Below are positions 11,105-21,479 of a DNA stretch of 64,000 nucleotides, piece after piece. Below the pieces are notes generated by a model. It saw only the letters and a list, made by a program, of their open reading frames with translations. It did not search any database and had not been told where the DNA came from. Position 1 is the stretch's first letter. The number at the start of each line of letters is the position of its first letter. Origin of the DNA: Phymorhynchus buccinoides (taxonomy: Eukaryota > Mollusca > Gastropoda > Neogastropoda > Raphitomidae); assembly GCA_017654935.2 (NCBI GenBank), contig CM065711.1:25888058-25952057 (forward strand). The letters run 5' to 3'. Both the position numbers and the translations under genes were made by a program.

Positions 11105-11325
11105 AATGATGTATTACACATCAATTGAATTTTACTGATAAAACAAATCATATTTCTCCTTGGTATGCAGCGGCCATTTTGAAATATGCAAATTGCTGGA
11201 GTTCCCCAAGCGATTTTTTCTGGCAACCAAGCTAAATTTGTTTATTGGGTCCAGGTTAATAAGAAACAATCAAAAAACCATGCAAAACCAACTTCCACCA
11301 CCTCAAGCCACGGGCAATTTGACTA
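11105..11325 (-). repeat. Right terminal inverted repeat of the Academ-like element
   Basis: The complement matches the left repeat, including TTGGTTGCCAGAAAAAAT, TGGGGAACTC and AAATGGCCGC, and it ends with CAATTTGACTA at 11325. It is followed by TTA, matching the left flank. Confidence 0.75.
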
Positions 11326-11534
11326 TTAGGGTTTTTCCGTACGGAACTTACGCGTCTAATGTGAACTCACAGGGCTCACACCCTAAAAAAATTAACAAGA
11401 CAGGAAAATAGGCTGTAAGATAAACAATAATTAAAAAAACAAAAAGAAATACAAAAACAAACAAAAATACTTTTTTGTAGTGACCATCCAGATTTTACCT
11501 TAATATAAAAAATCAATGGACTATACCCTCGCAC

Positions 11535-11595
<61 letters not shown>

Positions 11596-11696
11596 TTGGG
11601 CGTGGCTATGTACGTTAACACGACCGCAGGTACATCCCCACTCTCGGCCAGAGAGATTCGAGGACTACTGGCGTTGGGTGTCAAATCAAGTCAAAA
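11326..11696. repeat. Non-coding flank with GA microsatellite
   Basis: No gene. A perfect (GA)n tract occupies about 11537-11593. The remainder is AT-rich flank. Confidence 0.85.
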
Positions 11697-12145
11697 TTAT
11701 CTTCACTAGCGCAACTCCGAGTACCAGTAACGCCTAGTAACGGTAACGCCAAGTACTGGTAACGCTGAGTACAGCAAATGTGAAGCGATTCGGTTAAGAA
11801 ACGGCGGAGTGGTATAGCGCGCGCGTTTCTGAACCGATTTGCTTCCGGTTTGGCACACCGATAGTCACCGTCCCTGGTCATCTACCTACCAAATTTGAAG
11901 GCAATCGGCCCAGAAACGCCGGAGATACGGGCGCCGAGAGGCCGGCGGATGCGCGTTTCGCGCATTTGCGAAACCGCGCAAATGATACGGCCGCCTCGGT
12001 TGCCGTTGCCATCGCCCCATTAGGGCTCACAGCAAATTTGAAGCGATTCGGTCGAAAACGGCGGAGTTATAAGGCCCGTTTCGTGTTTCAGACACACACA
12101 CACACAGACGGACACTTGGCTTTTTACTATATGATGATGATGATT
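11697..12145. mobile_element. Dispersed repeat family B, copy 1
   Basis: The unit starts with short AGTA(C/A)TGGTAACGCC-like repeats and contains CAAATTTGAAGCGATTCGGT, TTGCTTCCGGTTTGGCACAC and GGAGATACGGGCGCCGAGA. It ends with an AC/GACA tract and TTGGCTTTTTACTATATGAT. A second copy lies at 18938-19556. The CAAATTTGAAG..ATCGG..GAGATA..GACAGACAG layout is frequent in degraded invertebrate repeats. There is no coding frame. Confidence 0.8.
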
Positions 12146-12239
12146 GACGATAAAGGAGTAAGCTACAAGCTTTTTTTCATCCTGTGGGCGTGGCTACGTA
12201 TGCATGTTAACACGATAGCGTTTGGACGGGAGGGGCCCA

Positions 12240-12372
12240 TGACCCTCAAATTTTGTATGCAGATAGTTAGGATGAGAGGGACCCCGGAACCTCAAATTTT
12301 GTATGCAGATAGGATGGGAGGGACCCCGGACCCTCAAATTTTGTATGCAGATAGTTAGGATGGGAGGCCAAG
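12240..12372. repeat. Tandem repeat of about 44 bp, three copies
   Basis: CTCAAATTTTGTATGCAGAT occurs at 12245, 12291 and 12333, linked by GGATG(A/G)GAGGGACCCCGGA. Confidence 0.85.
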
Positions 12373-13240
12373 TTCGAACACGAAACGTCATTGGTACTTT
12401 TGTACTTCGTCAGGTAAGGGATGATAGGGTTAGATAGAATCAGTTTAAGGTTATTTTCATGCCACAGAAAGTTTGAAACATTTAAATAATCAGCAAGGAA
12501 AAACGAACGTAAACCCTCTAAATTCACTATTCAGCGTCGCCATTCAGTGTTGCCGTACAGCATGGGAAATTCACCAAATAATTGCGACCGTTTCATGCCA
12601 AGTTTGTAGATATGGTAACACTTCGAGCAACTGTTTATTTGCTTAAATTAAAATTATAAATCTTTGATTCTGACAAAAATAGCCCTGAACTGATTCTAAC
12701 CCTATCCCTTATCCGATGAAGTTCGACTGAGTTGGGCGAAAAAGACTCAGTGAATTTTCCGATGCCCTCGAGTGATTTAACCCTACCATCATTCACAGTA
12801 CCAACAGAAACTGACTGTCTAAATGTTGAACAAAATATGAAGTTTTAAAAAAAACCTCACAAAATAGAACTTTTCATTGAAACTTTAGAACAGCATGCAA
12901 AAATTGTGATAAAAATGATAAGAAATGGCAAAAAGATTATATCACTCTAGTATACGTTTTTCAAATTATAAACACACGTAATAATAAAAAAAATGAAATC
13001 GGAATTCCTTCAATAAAAACAAACAAAAACAAAATGTTAAAAACAAAAACAAATCAAAGACAACCCTCTTCTTTTCTTCTTAAATCCAAATCGTTTAAAA
13101 TCACTAATGAAAAAAAAAATCTTTGCATTAGAAACCCAAATCCAACTGTTTTAAAAACACAAAAGTCAATCAACAAGAGCATCGATGTGATCACAACGGA
13201 AAACAAATCTCCCACACTTGGCAACTCTGCCTCAAACAGG
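12373..13240. other. AT-rich non-coding stretch
   Basis: Unique AT-rich sequence. The 147-residue frame beginning at 13034 is Lys/Asn-rich and runs into the inverted repeat, so I do not accept it as a gene. Confidence 0.5.
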
Positions 13241-13700
13241 CAAAAATGCAAACAAGGGCGTCACCAAGCGGCAGACATGTCCGTCACCAGCAATGCCACG
13301 CACTTGCGACACCCCGTAGAGTGTCACATCCTGACACAAAATTGGAAGGGATTCTGTCTTCTAGTTCACGAGATACAGCTTGAAGAAAAACACATAGCGC
13401 AAAGAAGGAAATTTCAGGAAGCGCTTCAGATTGTGTGTGGTACTGTCTACTATAGAGAAGAACACATCCGAGCATAAATTATCACCATGCTGATCTTGAC
13501 CTTGAAGTGTGACCTTGAAAACGGAAATTTCCTTCTTTGCGCTATATGTTTCTTCTTCAAGCTGTATTTCGTGAACTAGAAGACAAAATCCCTTCCAATT
13601 TTGTGTCAGGATGTGACTGCTACGGGGTGTCGTCGCAAGTGTGTGGCATTGCCGGTGACGGACATGTTTGCCGCCCGGCGACGCCCTTGTTTTTTTTGTG
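13241..13700. repeat. Long inverted repeat of a short dispersed element
   Basis: The arms at about 13241-13421 and 13525-13700 are complements. Shared blocks include AACAAGGGCGTC, CATGTCCGTCACC, GACACAAAATTGGAAGGGAT and GCGCAAAGAAGGAAATTTC. The loop is about 100 bp. It looks like two opposed copies of one element. The motif TTGGAAGGGATTCTGTC.TCTAGTTCACGAGATA is related in style to the GATTCTGTCAAC modules of the next array. Confidence 0.85.
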
Positions 13701-13722
13701 TAGGCCAAGTGTAGGCCAACGC

Positions 13723-13753
<31 letters not shown>

Positions 13754-13764
13754 TCTCTATTTAT

Positions 13765-15125
13765 CTCCACACAAAATTTGAAGCGATTCTGTCAACCAAT
13801 TCGGAAGCAGGGTCCAGCGTTCTCCTTGACCTTGATCAGTACATAATATTCGGAAGCACCATGAGCCAAACCACCTTCACACCAAGTTTCAACATCCTAT
13901 GTCAACCAGTGCCTGAGATATGGCTAAAAATAGATTTTCTGTTTTCAAGGTCATTCATCAAGGTCATGACCTTGACCTTAAAAATTCATGTTTGGATCTC
14001 TTCCTATTAAGGTGGCACGCCACCACACAAAATTAGAAGCGATTCTGTCAACCCATTCGAAAGATATCCTTGGGACAGACAGATGGAGAAAAAATGACCC
14101 TCCGATTTTCAGGCTCCAGTGATCTTTTTTACCTTGACCTTGATTGGTATGCCATCATCAGAACGGGCATAAGCCAAACCACCTTCATACCAAGTTTCCA
14201 AGTGTGTGTGTGTGTGTGTGTGTGTTTTGTAGTGATTGATGCTCACTTCTTGGTAACGGTTTAATATACAGTTTTTGAATGCAGAGTCAACACCTATTCA
14301 GTGTCTTAGTTTTGTCATTTTATTACCCTACAAATTAGTAGGTTCTCGTGTTTTTCGTGGTTTTTGTGATTAACTTGTACTTTTTATTTTTTATTTTTTT
14401 TAAAGAGGTTAATTCTACTCAGTCAATTTTTCTCATTTTCCTTCTTCTTCCATCGCTTCCTGCTTGCTGTCACTTTTGTTGTGTTTCCTTTTTGTGTCCT
14501 TACATTGAAAACGGACTTATAGTCTGAAACGTCTGTGGGTTTTTTCTTCTTTCTATTAAAGGACCTTTTTCCTACCCGAAAGCTTGATTTGTTGTTCCCA
14601 AGTTTCCACATCCTATGTTGATCGGTGCCCGAGATATGGCTAAAAATAGATTTTCGGTTTTCAAGGTCATACATCAAGGTCAAGGTCACGACGGCAAAAT
14701 GGTTTGCGCGGATCGCTTCCTATTAAGGTGGCACACCTCCACACAAAATTTGAAGCGATTCTGCCAACCCATTCGAAAGATATCCTTGGGACAGACAGAA
14801 GGAAAAAAAATGACCCTCCGATTTTCAGGCTCCAGCGATCTTTTTTACCTTGACCTTGACCTTGATCGGTATGCCATCATCAGAACGGGCATAAGCCATA
14901 CCACCTTCATACCAAGTTTCAACATGCTATGTCGATTGGTGTCTGAGATATGGCTAAAAATAGATTTTCGGTTTTCAAGGTCATACATCAAGGTCAAGGT
15001 CACGATGGCAAAATGGTTTGCGCGGATCTCTTCCTATTAAGGTGGCACACCTCCACACAAAATTCGAAACGATTCGGTATAGCGGTTCGGGAGATATCCT
15101 TGGGACAGACAGAAAAAAATACAAA
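13765..15125. repeat. Tandem repeat of about 306 bp rich in TGACCTTGACCT
   Basis: Three to four copies are marked by ACCTTGACCTTGAT at about 13826, 14132 and 14848 and by GAGATATGGCTAAAAATAGA at about 13916, 14630 and 14946. Each copy also has AAATT(A/T)GAAGCGATTCTG and CTTGGGACAGACAG. The third copy is split by the insertion at 14201-14597. The units contain clustered TCAAGGTCA, the extended half-site bound by monomeric nuclear receptors. Confidence 0.85.
14190..14608 (+). mobile_element. 397-bp retroposed insertion with 11-bp target duplication
   Basis: CCAAGTTTCCA lies at 14190-14200 and at 14598-14608. The insert at 14201-14597 starts inside a (TG)n tract and is otherwise nearly identical to the last 370 bp of the insertion in the Academ-like element (about 9029-9399). 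Uninterrupted host repeat sequence is visible at 14911, confirming the empty site. Confidence 0.9.
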
Positions 15126-15180
15126 TAAAAAATACAAACCAGCCCATCGCAAAGTCCGATCACCTATGGTGACGGACAAC

Positions 15181-15568
15181 AAAAAAGGGATAATAATGAA
15201 TGGCGTTGTAATTTAGATGTCAACCGAAGGAGTGGTAAAAGAAATGATGTGCGTCTGAGCGTGTAGGTGTAGTCAACAAAAAAGGGATAATAATGAATGG
15301 CGTTGTAATTTAGATGTCAACCGAAGGAGTGGTAAAAGAAATGATGTGCGTCTGAGCGTGTAGGTGTAGTCAACAAAAAAGGGATAATAATGAATGGCGT
15401 TGTAATTTAGATGTCAACCGAAGGAGTGGTAAAAGAAATGATGTGCGTCTGAGCGTGTAGGTGTAGTCAACAAAAAAGGGATAATAATGAATGGCGTTGT
15501 AATTTAGATGTCAACCGAAGGAGTGGTAAAAGAAATTATGTGCGTCTGAGCGTGTAGGTGTAGTCAAC
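15181..15568. repeat. 97-bp tandem repeat, four copies
   Basis: GTAGTCAAC recurs at exactly 97-bp intervals (around 15271, 15368, 15465 and 15562) and the copies are almost identical, so the array is young. The unit contains GGGATAATAATGAATGGCGT. There is no coding frame. Confidence 0.95.
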
Positions 15569-15589
15569 AAAATGATGATGATGGTTGTT

Positions 15590-15969
15590 TGCTGAAAGAA
15601 GGTGTGGGTGTGTGTGAGCATGTGTGTGTGTGTGTGTGTATGTGTCTGGGCTCCCAATCGTCCCGCAAAACAAGGGGTCCCAGGGACTCCTTCACTTACA
15701 GTATAGAGGGTCCTAGAGGCGGGATAGAGGGTCCCAGTGGCATTACGGGTGCTAAACAGAATTTTTCTAGTGCATCTCTGGGACCCCCTGCACATTCTTT
15801 TAGAGAGTCCTTTAGAATGTTATTGTTAGTACTCATAGACCCCCAAATGGGGGTCCCTGGGAGCCCTGTGTGTGCTTTGAGGTGTTGGGTGTGAGTTTAT
15901 GTGCCTCGATTTTTTTATGTTCGAGTTGTGTGAATCTGTGTGCATGCATATGAGTACTTAAAAGTGCTA

Positions 15970-16001
<32 letters not shown>

Positions 16002-16195
16002 GCGTGCGTGCGTGTGTGCATGCGTGCGTGCGTGCGTGCGTGCATGCGCGTGTGCATGCGTTCGTGTGTGTGAAAGAAAAAAAATTACTGCTGATTTTTC
16101 TTGTTAAGCCTTTGTGTGTGTGTGAGTGCGCGCGTGTGTATGTGTGTGTGTGTGTGTGTATGTGCGCGCGCGTGTGCGCACATGTATATGTCGCG
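15590..16195. repeat. TG microsatellites around a GGGTCCC-rich block
   Basis: TG/CGTG tracts lie at about 15601-15650, 15970-16070 and 16112-16190. Between them (15660-15890) the phrases GGGTCC and GGGACC recur in both orientations. No gene is supported. Confidence 0.85.
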
Positions 16196-16371
16196 TGAAA
16201 AATCACTGCTGACCCTTCCTCTGAAACCTGGGCGGCAGATTCCCCATCTGAATCTGACACTGGACTTGACCCTCGCCCTTTAGCTGACCGTGACCCTTTG
16301 ACCCCGTCCCTCCTCCACCCTTTCGACCCTTGGCCCTGTTGACACCCCCACCTGCCCCGCCTCCCACCCAC
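16196..16371. other. Non-coding (intron side of exon 7 donor)
   Basis: Pyrimidine-rich GACCCT-type sequence downstream of the exon 7 donor when read on the minus strand. The next exon was not found, either here or further left in the window. Confidence 0.4.
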
Positions 16372-16529
16372 CTGGTTCCCTGCCAGGCGCCGTGGGGAGC
16401 GAGGTAGAGCGGTTGGTCAACGACGTTCAGGATGTCGGCCATGTTGGGATCTTCGGACATCCCATCCATGAGCTTCTCGTGGTGCTGCCTCTCCACTTCC
16501 CTGGCCTGGGCCCTTTCCTTCTGCTGGTC
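16372..16529 (-). CDS. Exon 7: charged helix and C-terminal segment of unknown type
   Basis: On the minus strand, CAACCCACCAG is followed by an open exon starting DQQKERAQAREVERQHHEKL and continuing with MDGMSEDPNMADILN and PLYLAPHGAWQ. It ends at ACCAG before GTGGGT. The entry phase is 0, matching exon 6; the exit phase is 2. The N-terminal half is a charged helix and the second half is less polar. I do not recognise the family. The first third of this exon with its acceptor is repeated about eight times upstream in the intron (16530-17250). The exon shows no stop and good codon sense, unlike the repeated copies. Confidence 0.55.
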
Positions 16530-17250
16530 CTGGTGGGTTGGAACAAGGGGAGAGAATCAATGAATGAATGAATAGGGCATTTGCTGCCTCTCCGCTTCCC
16601 TGGCCTGGGCCCTTTCCTTCTGCTGGTCCTGGTGGGTTGGAACAAGGAGAGAGAATCAATGAATGAATGAATAGGGCATTTGCTGCCTCTCCGCTTCCCT
16701 GGCCTGGGCCCTTTCCTTCTGCTGGTCCTGGTGGGTTGGAACAAGGAGAGAGAATCAATGAATGAATAGGGCATTTGCTGCTTCTCCGCTTTCTTCTGCT
16801 GGTCCTGGTTGGTTGGAACAAGGAGGGCAATGAATGAATAGGGCTTTCCTTCTGCTGGTCCTGGTCCTGGTGGGTTGGAACAAGGAGAGAGAATCAATGA
16901 ATGAATAGGGCATTTGCTGCCTCTCCGCTTCCCTGGCCTGGGCTCTTTCCTTCTGCTGGTCCTGGTGGGTTGGAACAAGGAGAGAATCAATGAATGGATA
17001 GGGCATTTGCCGCTTCTCCGCTTCCCTGGCCTGGGCTCTTTCCTTCCGCTGGTCCTGGTGGGTTGGAACAAGGAGAGAGAATCGATGAAATGAATTAATA
17101 GGGCATTTGCCGCTTCTCCGCTTCCCTGGCCTGGGCCCTTTCCTTCTGCTGGTCCTGGTTGGTTGAAACAAGGAGAGAATCAATGAATGAATAGGGCATT
17201 TGCCGCTTCTCTGGCCTGGGCTCTTTCCTTCTGCTGATCCTGGTGGTTTG
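16530..17250 (-). repeat. Tandem array of exon 7 5' edge plus 3' splice site
   Basis: CTGCTGGTCCTGG (complement CCAG|GACCAGCAG), or a one-base variant, recurs at 16620, 16719, 16796, 16852, 16953, 17046, 17146 and 17231, mostly about 99 bp apart. Each copy holds the acceptor, about 45 nt of exon (DQQKERAQAREAERQQ-like) and an intronic piece with (TCAT)n. No donor follows in the copies. A further fragment lies at about 18197-18232. Confidence 0.9.
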
Positions 17251-17338
17251 GATCAAGGACAGACATGAGATTCTCAGAGCATTTGCCGCCCCCCTCCCCC
17301 CCCCCCCCCAGCCCCCCCCCCCAAAAAAAAAAAAAAAA
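17251..17338. repeat. C-run and A-run
   Basis: Several C-runs are followed by a 17-base A-run at the 3' end of the minus-strand LINE fragment, probably its tail plus slippage. Confidence 0.85.
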
Positions 17339-17780
17339 ATACATAGTATTTATATAGCGCCTTTCTTTAGAATTGAACTCAAGGCACTCACATTCGCTGA
17401 TTCACACGCAATTGGGCTAACATACACATTCATTCGATCATCATCTAAGTAATGTGAAAAGTTAGAGAGAGAAAGCTCTTTGAAACAAGTGAGTTTTCAT
17501 TTGGGTTTTGAAAGCGGGAAGTGCTGAATTGTGACGGAGGTGAACAGGCAAGGAGTTCCAGACAGTGGGGGCGCAAACACTAAAACTGCGTTGTCCAAAA
17601 TACTTTAAATTCACTTTAGGATCTTTCAACAGTTTGGCATGGGAAGATCGGAGTGAGCGAGAAGGAGTGTAAGTTTGGAGAGCACTTGAGAGGTAGGATG
17701 GTAGGGTCTGTTCAAAGTGGCGGAATGCAAGGACTGACAGTTTGTACTCTAAACGAAACTGCACTGACAGCCAAAAGGAG
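17339..17780 (-). pseudogene. 3' end of a CR1/L2-type LINE (RT C-terminus)
   Basis: The minus-strand frame holds YTPSRSLRSSHAKLL, YFGQRSFSVCAPTVWNSLP and LPAFKTQMKTHLFQRAF. This is the standard C-terminal region of CR1/L2-clade reverse transcriptases (SRSLRSS..., FG.RSFS..AP..WNSLP, FK..LKTHLF). The stop is at about 17462, and a short 3' UTR ends with GGCGCTATATAAATACTATG, the tail type also seen at 1207. It is 5'-truncated upstream of YKLSVLAFRHF. Confidence 0.85.
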
Positions 17781-18346
17781 GAAAACAAGAGGCAGGAGTT
17801 CGGGGCCCAGGGGCAAAGCCCTTGATGGGGGTCAGGGGGCTTTGACCCCTGAAGCCAGAGAATGTTTGCATTTGAACCTGTAAAAATCAGCCTCCGAGAC
17901 AGCAAAATTATTAATAAATTAATCTGCTTGATCCCACAATTTATAAAAAAAAATATTTGACTCAGGGCTAATGATTTTCTGAGACAGGGAGAGAAACAGA
18001 TAAAATGAACCGACTGAACACGCAATTTGAAAATATCTACTGAACTTTTCACCGCATTTTCTCTTAACACAAAAGTTAACCCTACCCACCCCCCACCCCA
18101 AATTTTCTCAACAGATATAAACTGATCTCAAAACTGACCCCTGGGCCCATCAAAAAGGAGGAAATCCTCCAATTGGGGGGGAAATCTCATCTCTGAAGGA
18201 GAGAGAATCGATGAATGAATAGGGCATTTGCCACGTGAGTACGACCTCGAAGGGTGGTGGTGAATGCGGGGACGGGTAGTGTGAGAAAATGCCTTTTGCA
18301 TTGAAAACGCTATTTGTAATGGTTTGGATTCTAGTGGAGTGTGTGT
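17781..18346. other. Non-coding
   Basis: No gene. It contains a small displaced piece of the exon 7 array (about 18197-18232) and AT-rich intron sequence. Confidence 0.5.

Positions 18347-18419
<73 letters not shown>
18347..18419. repeat. Uninterrupted run of 73 G
   Basis: A pure G homopolymer following GTGTGTGT. The length may be affected by sequencing. It could form stacked G-quadruplexes. Confidence 0.9.
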
Positions 18420-18420
<1 letters not shown>

Positions 18421-18534
18421 TGTGACGTAACTGTAGTTATCGTGATTTCGTTTCGTGTTGTTCCTTATTATATGATAAGTGCAGTTTTAGGTGGATGCCT
18501 CATGCCTCCATACGACCTCGCCCCCTCCATGAGT

Positions 18535-18690
18535 CTCTCCCCATAGGGATACCGGGGGGTCTTTTGTAAAAATAGTTCCCCCACTTTCTGGAAGTTCTGT
18601 GCTTGTATAACTTCCTCTAATCTGCCACTCTCTTTGACTCTGCCTTTTCCCTTGGCTTACTGTCGTCTACTATCTTTCTCACCGATTGTC
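18535..18690 (+). mobile_element. Dispersed repeat family C, copy 1
   Basis: GGGATACCGGGG, then AATAGTTCCCCCAC(T)TTCTGG, GAAGTTCTGTGCTTG and CTCTTTGACTCTGCCTTTTC occur in the same order at 58998-59178, and in reverse orientation at 36940-37040. It is a short interspersed family of unknown class. Confidence 0.8.
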
Positions 18691-18734
18691 CCCTTTCTCT
18701 TGCCTTTTTTTTCCTCAAAAAATCTTCCAAATAA

Positions 18735-18930
18735 TTTTTCTCCTTTGAGCTCAAGGAGTTGATTGAGGTATGGAGGAGCGGTGGTAGAAATTACATTGAA
18801 GCAGATGAGAGCAATTTTGTAGTGAATCCTGTGAGAGACAGGCAGCCAGTGCAGTTCAGACAGAAGAGGAGTGACATGCTCACGCCTAGAAGACCTGTAT
18901 ATTAAACGAGCAGCACAATTCATTACTCTT
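18735..18930 (-). pseudogene. CR1/L2-type LINE fragment (RT thumb region)
   Basis: The minus-strand frame reads NCAARLIYRSSRREHVTPLL, SELHWLPVSHRIHYKIALIC and PPYLNQLLEL. This matches the conserved N.AARL....R..HITP.L..LHWLPV..RI.YKI segment of CR1/L2 reverse transcriptases. It overlaps in homology with the fragment at 17339-17780, so it is a different copy. Confidence 0.85.
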
Positions 18931-18937
18931 TGAATTT

Positions 18938-19556
18938 TATCTGTACTAGCGCAACGCCTAGTACTGGCAATGTACCGTACTGGTAACGCCTAGTAACGGT
19001 AAAGCCAAGTACTGGTAACGCTGAGTACAGCAAATTTGAAGCGATTCGGTTAAGAAACGGTGGAGTTATAAGGCCCCGTTTCACGTTGGCGCTGCTGTGA
19101 GAGTGACGCGCTCTCCCGATTGTCTTCCAATTTGCTGCTAGGCTTTGCCCGGGCCATAGCAAGGCTGACAGCAAATTTGAGGCGATTCGGTTAAGAAACG
19201 GCAGAGTTATTGGTGAAAATGTAAAGCAGCATATAGCGCACGCGTTTCTGAACCGATTTGCTTCCGGTTTGGCACACCGATAGTCACCGTACCTGGTCAT
19301 GTACCTGCCAAATGTGAAGGCAATCGGTCCAGAAACGCCGGAGATACGGGCGCCGAGATGCCGGTGGATGCGTGTTTCGCGCAAATGACACGGCCGCCTC
19401 GGTTGCCGTTGCCATCGCCCCGTGAGGGCTCACAGCAAATTTGAAGCGATTCGGTCGAAAAACGGCGGAGTTATAAGGCCCGTTTCGTGTTTCAGACAGA
19501 CAGACAGACAGACACACACACACACACACACGGACAGTTGGCTTTTTACTATATGA
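18938..19556. mobile_element. Dispersed repeat family B, copy 2
   Basis: It has the same module order as 11697-12145: the AGTACTGGTAACGC run, CAAATTTGAAGCGATTCGGT, CCGATTTGCTTCCGGTTTGG, GGAGATACGGGCGCCGAGA, GACA/CA repeats and TTGGCTTTTTACTATATGAT. An extra internal block at 19080-19200 makes it longer. Confidence 0.8.
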
Positions 19557-20823
19557 TGATGCTTTTGTGGAAGACCGGTCAGAAGAGAGTTTGCATAGTC
19601 AAGTCGGGACAGGACAAGTGAAGATATTAGTTTTGCCTACCCTTCTTGCAGTTTCCAGGGACAAACTGCTTAAAAAAACAGGGACAGAAACTTATTTCCA
19701 GGGACAAACATAGCGACGTCATAGTTACGTCAGGGTCAAGACGAACATTAGCTTTTGATTGTTCGGGACGTAGCAAACTTTCTGTGACTTCCCAATGCTT
19801 TTCGGTGCCAATACGCTTCAACAATCAAGATCCTTTGGTGTTCAGTAACCTACGTGTAATGTGTCTGTTCAGAAAATGTCAACAGTATCTGGTGTTGTGG
19901 GTGTTCCTGTATTCAATAGTAAGGTCGGCTAACAAGACAAGTGACTGCTCGGCAAACTTTTGATTTTGCTCAGTTTCCAGGGACACCAGACAGAAAAGTG
20001 GATTCCAGGGACAGGGTACCCCTTTTAACTGTTTCCAGGGACAAATACCCCTTAGGGGGAGACAGTAGACAGCCCTGAAGAAGCCCTATTTCAGGATTGA
20101 AATGTGTTTTTCTCTATTACATTTACAGAAATTGGTAAGGCAGGCATGTTCTTTTGCTCAACCTCAAATTTGGGTCGTCTTTATATTTTCCATGCTTCTT
20201 TAACCCTTTTGCGGCCGATGTCGCATTTCTGCACCACAGTGATTTAACACCCCTGTCACTAAAATGCATGAAATTAGGATCTGTTATCCAATGACCTTAT
20301 GTTGTTAATTTTGGGAGATAAAGAAAAGCCTTATTTGATACATGCCATAGAGGGATTCACAGTACTGAAGACACTGACTTTTCTTTACCCAGGTTAATTT
20401 GACATAAATTTCTGACTGAAAAATGCTGGCGGAGAAAGAGTTAATTTTGAAACTCTCAAACATTTCTTTGAACGAAGCAAATTTGTTTGGAAAGTTGGAA
20501 TCTTGAAAACAAAACAAAACAAAAGCAAACAAGAAAAAGGCAATCAATGTATGTAATAAAGAAAAGGCAGACATTTTGACTTACTTTTTGTATAAGTATA
20601 TCAAGATTTAAATAAAAATTAAAAAACTGACAATATCACGCTCACCCCCCCACACACACACACCACACACACACACCACACACCCAAACTCGCTTTCCAT
20701 TTTCTTACCTGATGAACACAAGCTCTTTCACTTTATCATGATAACAAGAGCGAAGCACCGCAATTACTTCCCTCCCTTTATACTTTCTTTCCTTCTCTCT
20801 CTCTCGCTCTCAGTATCCTACCC

Positions 20824-20860
<37 letters not shown>

Positions 20861-20867
20861 AAATCAC
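19557..20867. other. Intronic sequence with repeated TTTCCAGGGACA
   Basis: No gene. TTTCCAGGGACA occurs about five times between 19651 and 20045 at irregular spacing, with CRE-like TGACGTC/TACGTCA sites near 19712-19732. Around 20075-20115, CTGAAGAAGCCC...GGATTGAAATG is a possible hairpin. CA and CT tracts lie at 20646-20690 and 20795-20860. Confidence 0.5.
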
Positions 20868-21083
20868 CTGGTGCATTTGGAAGCGCGAGCGCACAGGCTC
20901 TTTGACTTCCTCGTGATAGAACCGGAGCAGGTTGTTCCTCGTCTCAATGATTCCCCGCACGTCCCCCCACTTGCGGTCCTGTAGTGCCTGATCCAACGAT
21001 CGCTGAAGGCTGTCCACCATCTCCAGGACCTTGTCCACTTGGTAGACCAGGTCCTTGTACCAGGTAGTTCGCTTCTTCCTCAC
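20868..21083 (-). CDS. Exon 6: helical linker, 72 codons
   Basis: The minus-strand exon is bounded by (CT)nCCAG and CAG|GTGATT, phase 0 on both sides. It reads VRKKRTTWYKDLVYQVDKVL, EMVDSLQRSLDQALQDRKWG and ends RSRFQMHQ. It is strongly helical and charged with heptad-like hydrophobics (L, V, L, V, L), plausibly a coiled coil or helical bundle. It joins exon 5 (...FLTKKQ) and exon 7 (DQQKER...) without frame conflict. The family is not recognised. The first 31 codons and the acceptor are multiplied 20-fold in the adjacent intron. Confidence 0.6.
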
Positions 21084-21221
21084 CTGGAGAGAGAGAGAGA
21101 GAGTCTTAAGCAAAGATAAAGTGTGGTCCAACGATCGCTGAAGGCTGTCCGTCATCTCCAGGACTTTGTCCACTTGATACACCAAGTCCTTGTACCAGGT
21201 AGTTCGCTTCTTCCTCACCTA

Positions 21222-21254
<33 letters not shown>

Positions 21255-21416
21255 CAAAGAGAGAGTGTGAGAGATCGCTGAGAGTCTTAAGTCCAAAGAT
21301 AAAGTGTGATCCAACGATCGCTGAAGGCTGTCCACCATCTCCTAGGACTTTGTCCACTTGGTAGACCAGGTCTTTGTACCAACCAGGTCTTTGTACCAGG
21401 TAGTTCGCTTCTTCCT

Positions 21417-21479
<63 letters not shown>

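Larger units (their letters stand above)
6155..11325 (+). mobile_element. Academ-like DNA transposon, broken copy
   Basis: Long imperfect inverted repeats (6155-6395 and 11105-11325) enclose one ancestral plus-strand frame. The termini read TAGTC(C/A)AATTG inward, and TTA sits on both outer sides (6152-6154 and 11326-11328), a candidate 3-bp target duplication. The frame carries an unclassified transposase-like region, an XPG/FEN-like nuclease region and a terminal Cys-rich CXC-like segment. An XPG-type nuclease and 3-4-bp duplications are what is described for Academ elements, so I assign it there by inference. Two stops, one frameshift and a nested insertion make it non-autonomous now. Confidence 0.65.

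Noticed and set aside
13034..13477. 147-residue protein
   Set aside because: Lys/Asn-rich AT sequence running into an inverted repeat of a dispersed element.
17462..18070. Single 202-residue protein
   Set aside because: Only the C-terminal part is meaningful, as a LINE tail; the N-terminal part is intron sequence in a fortuitously open frame.
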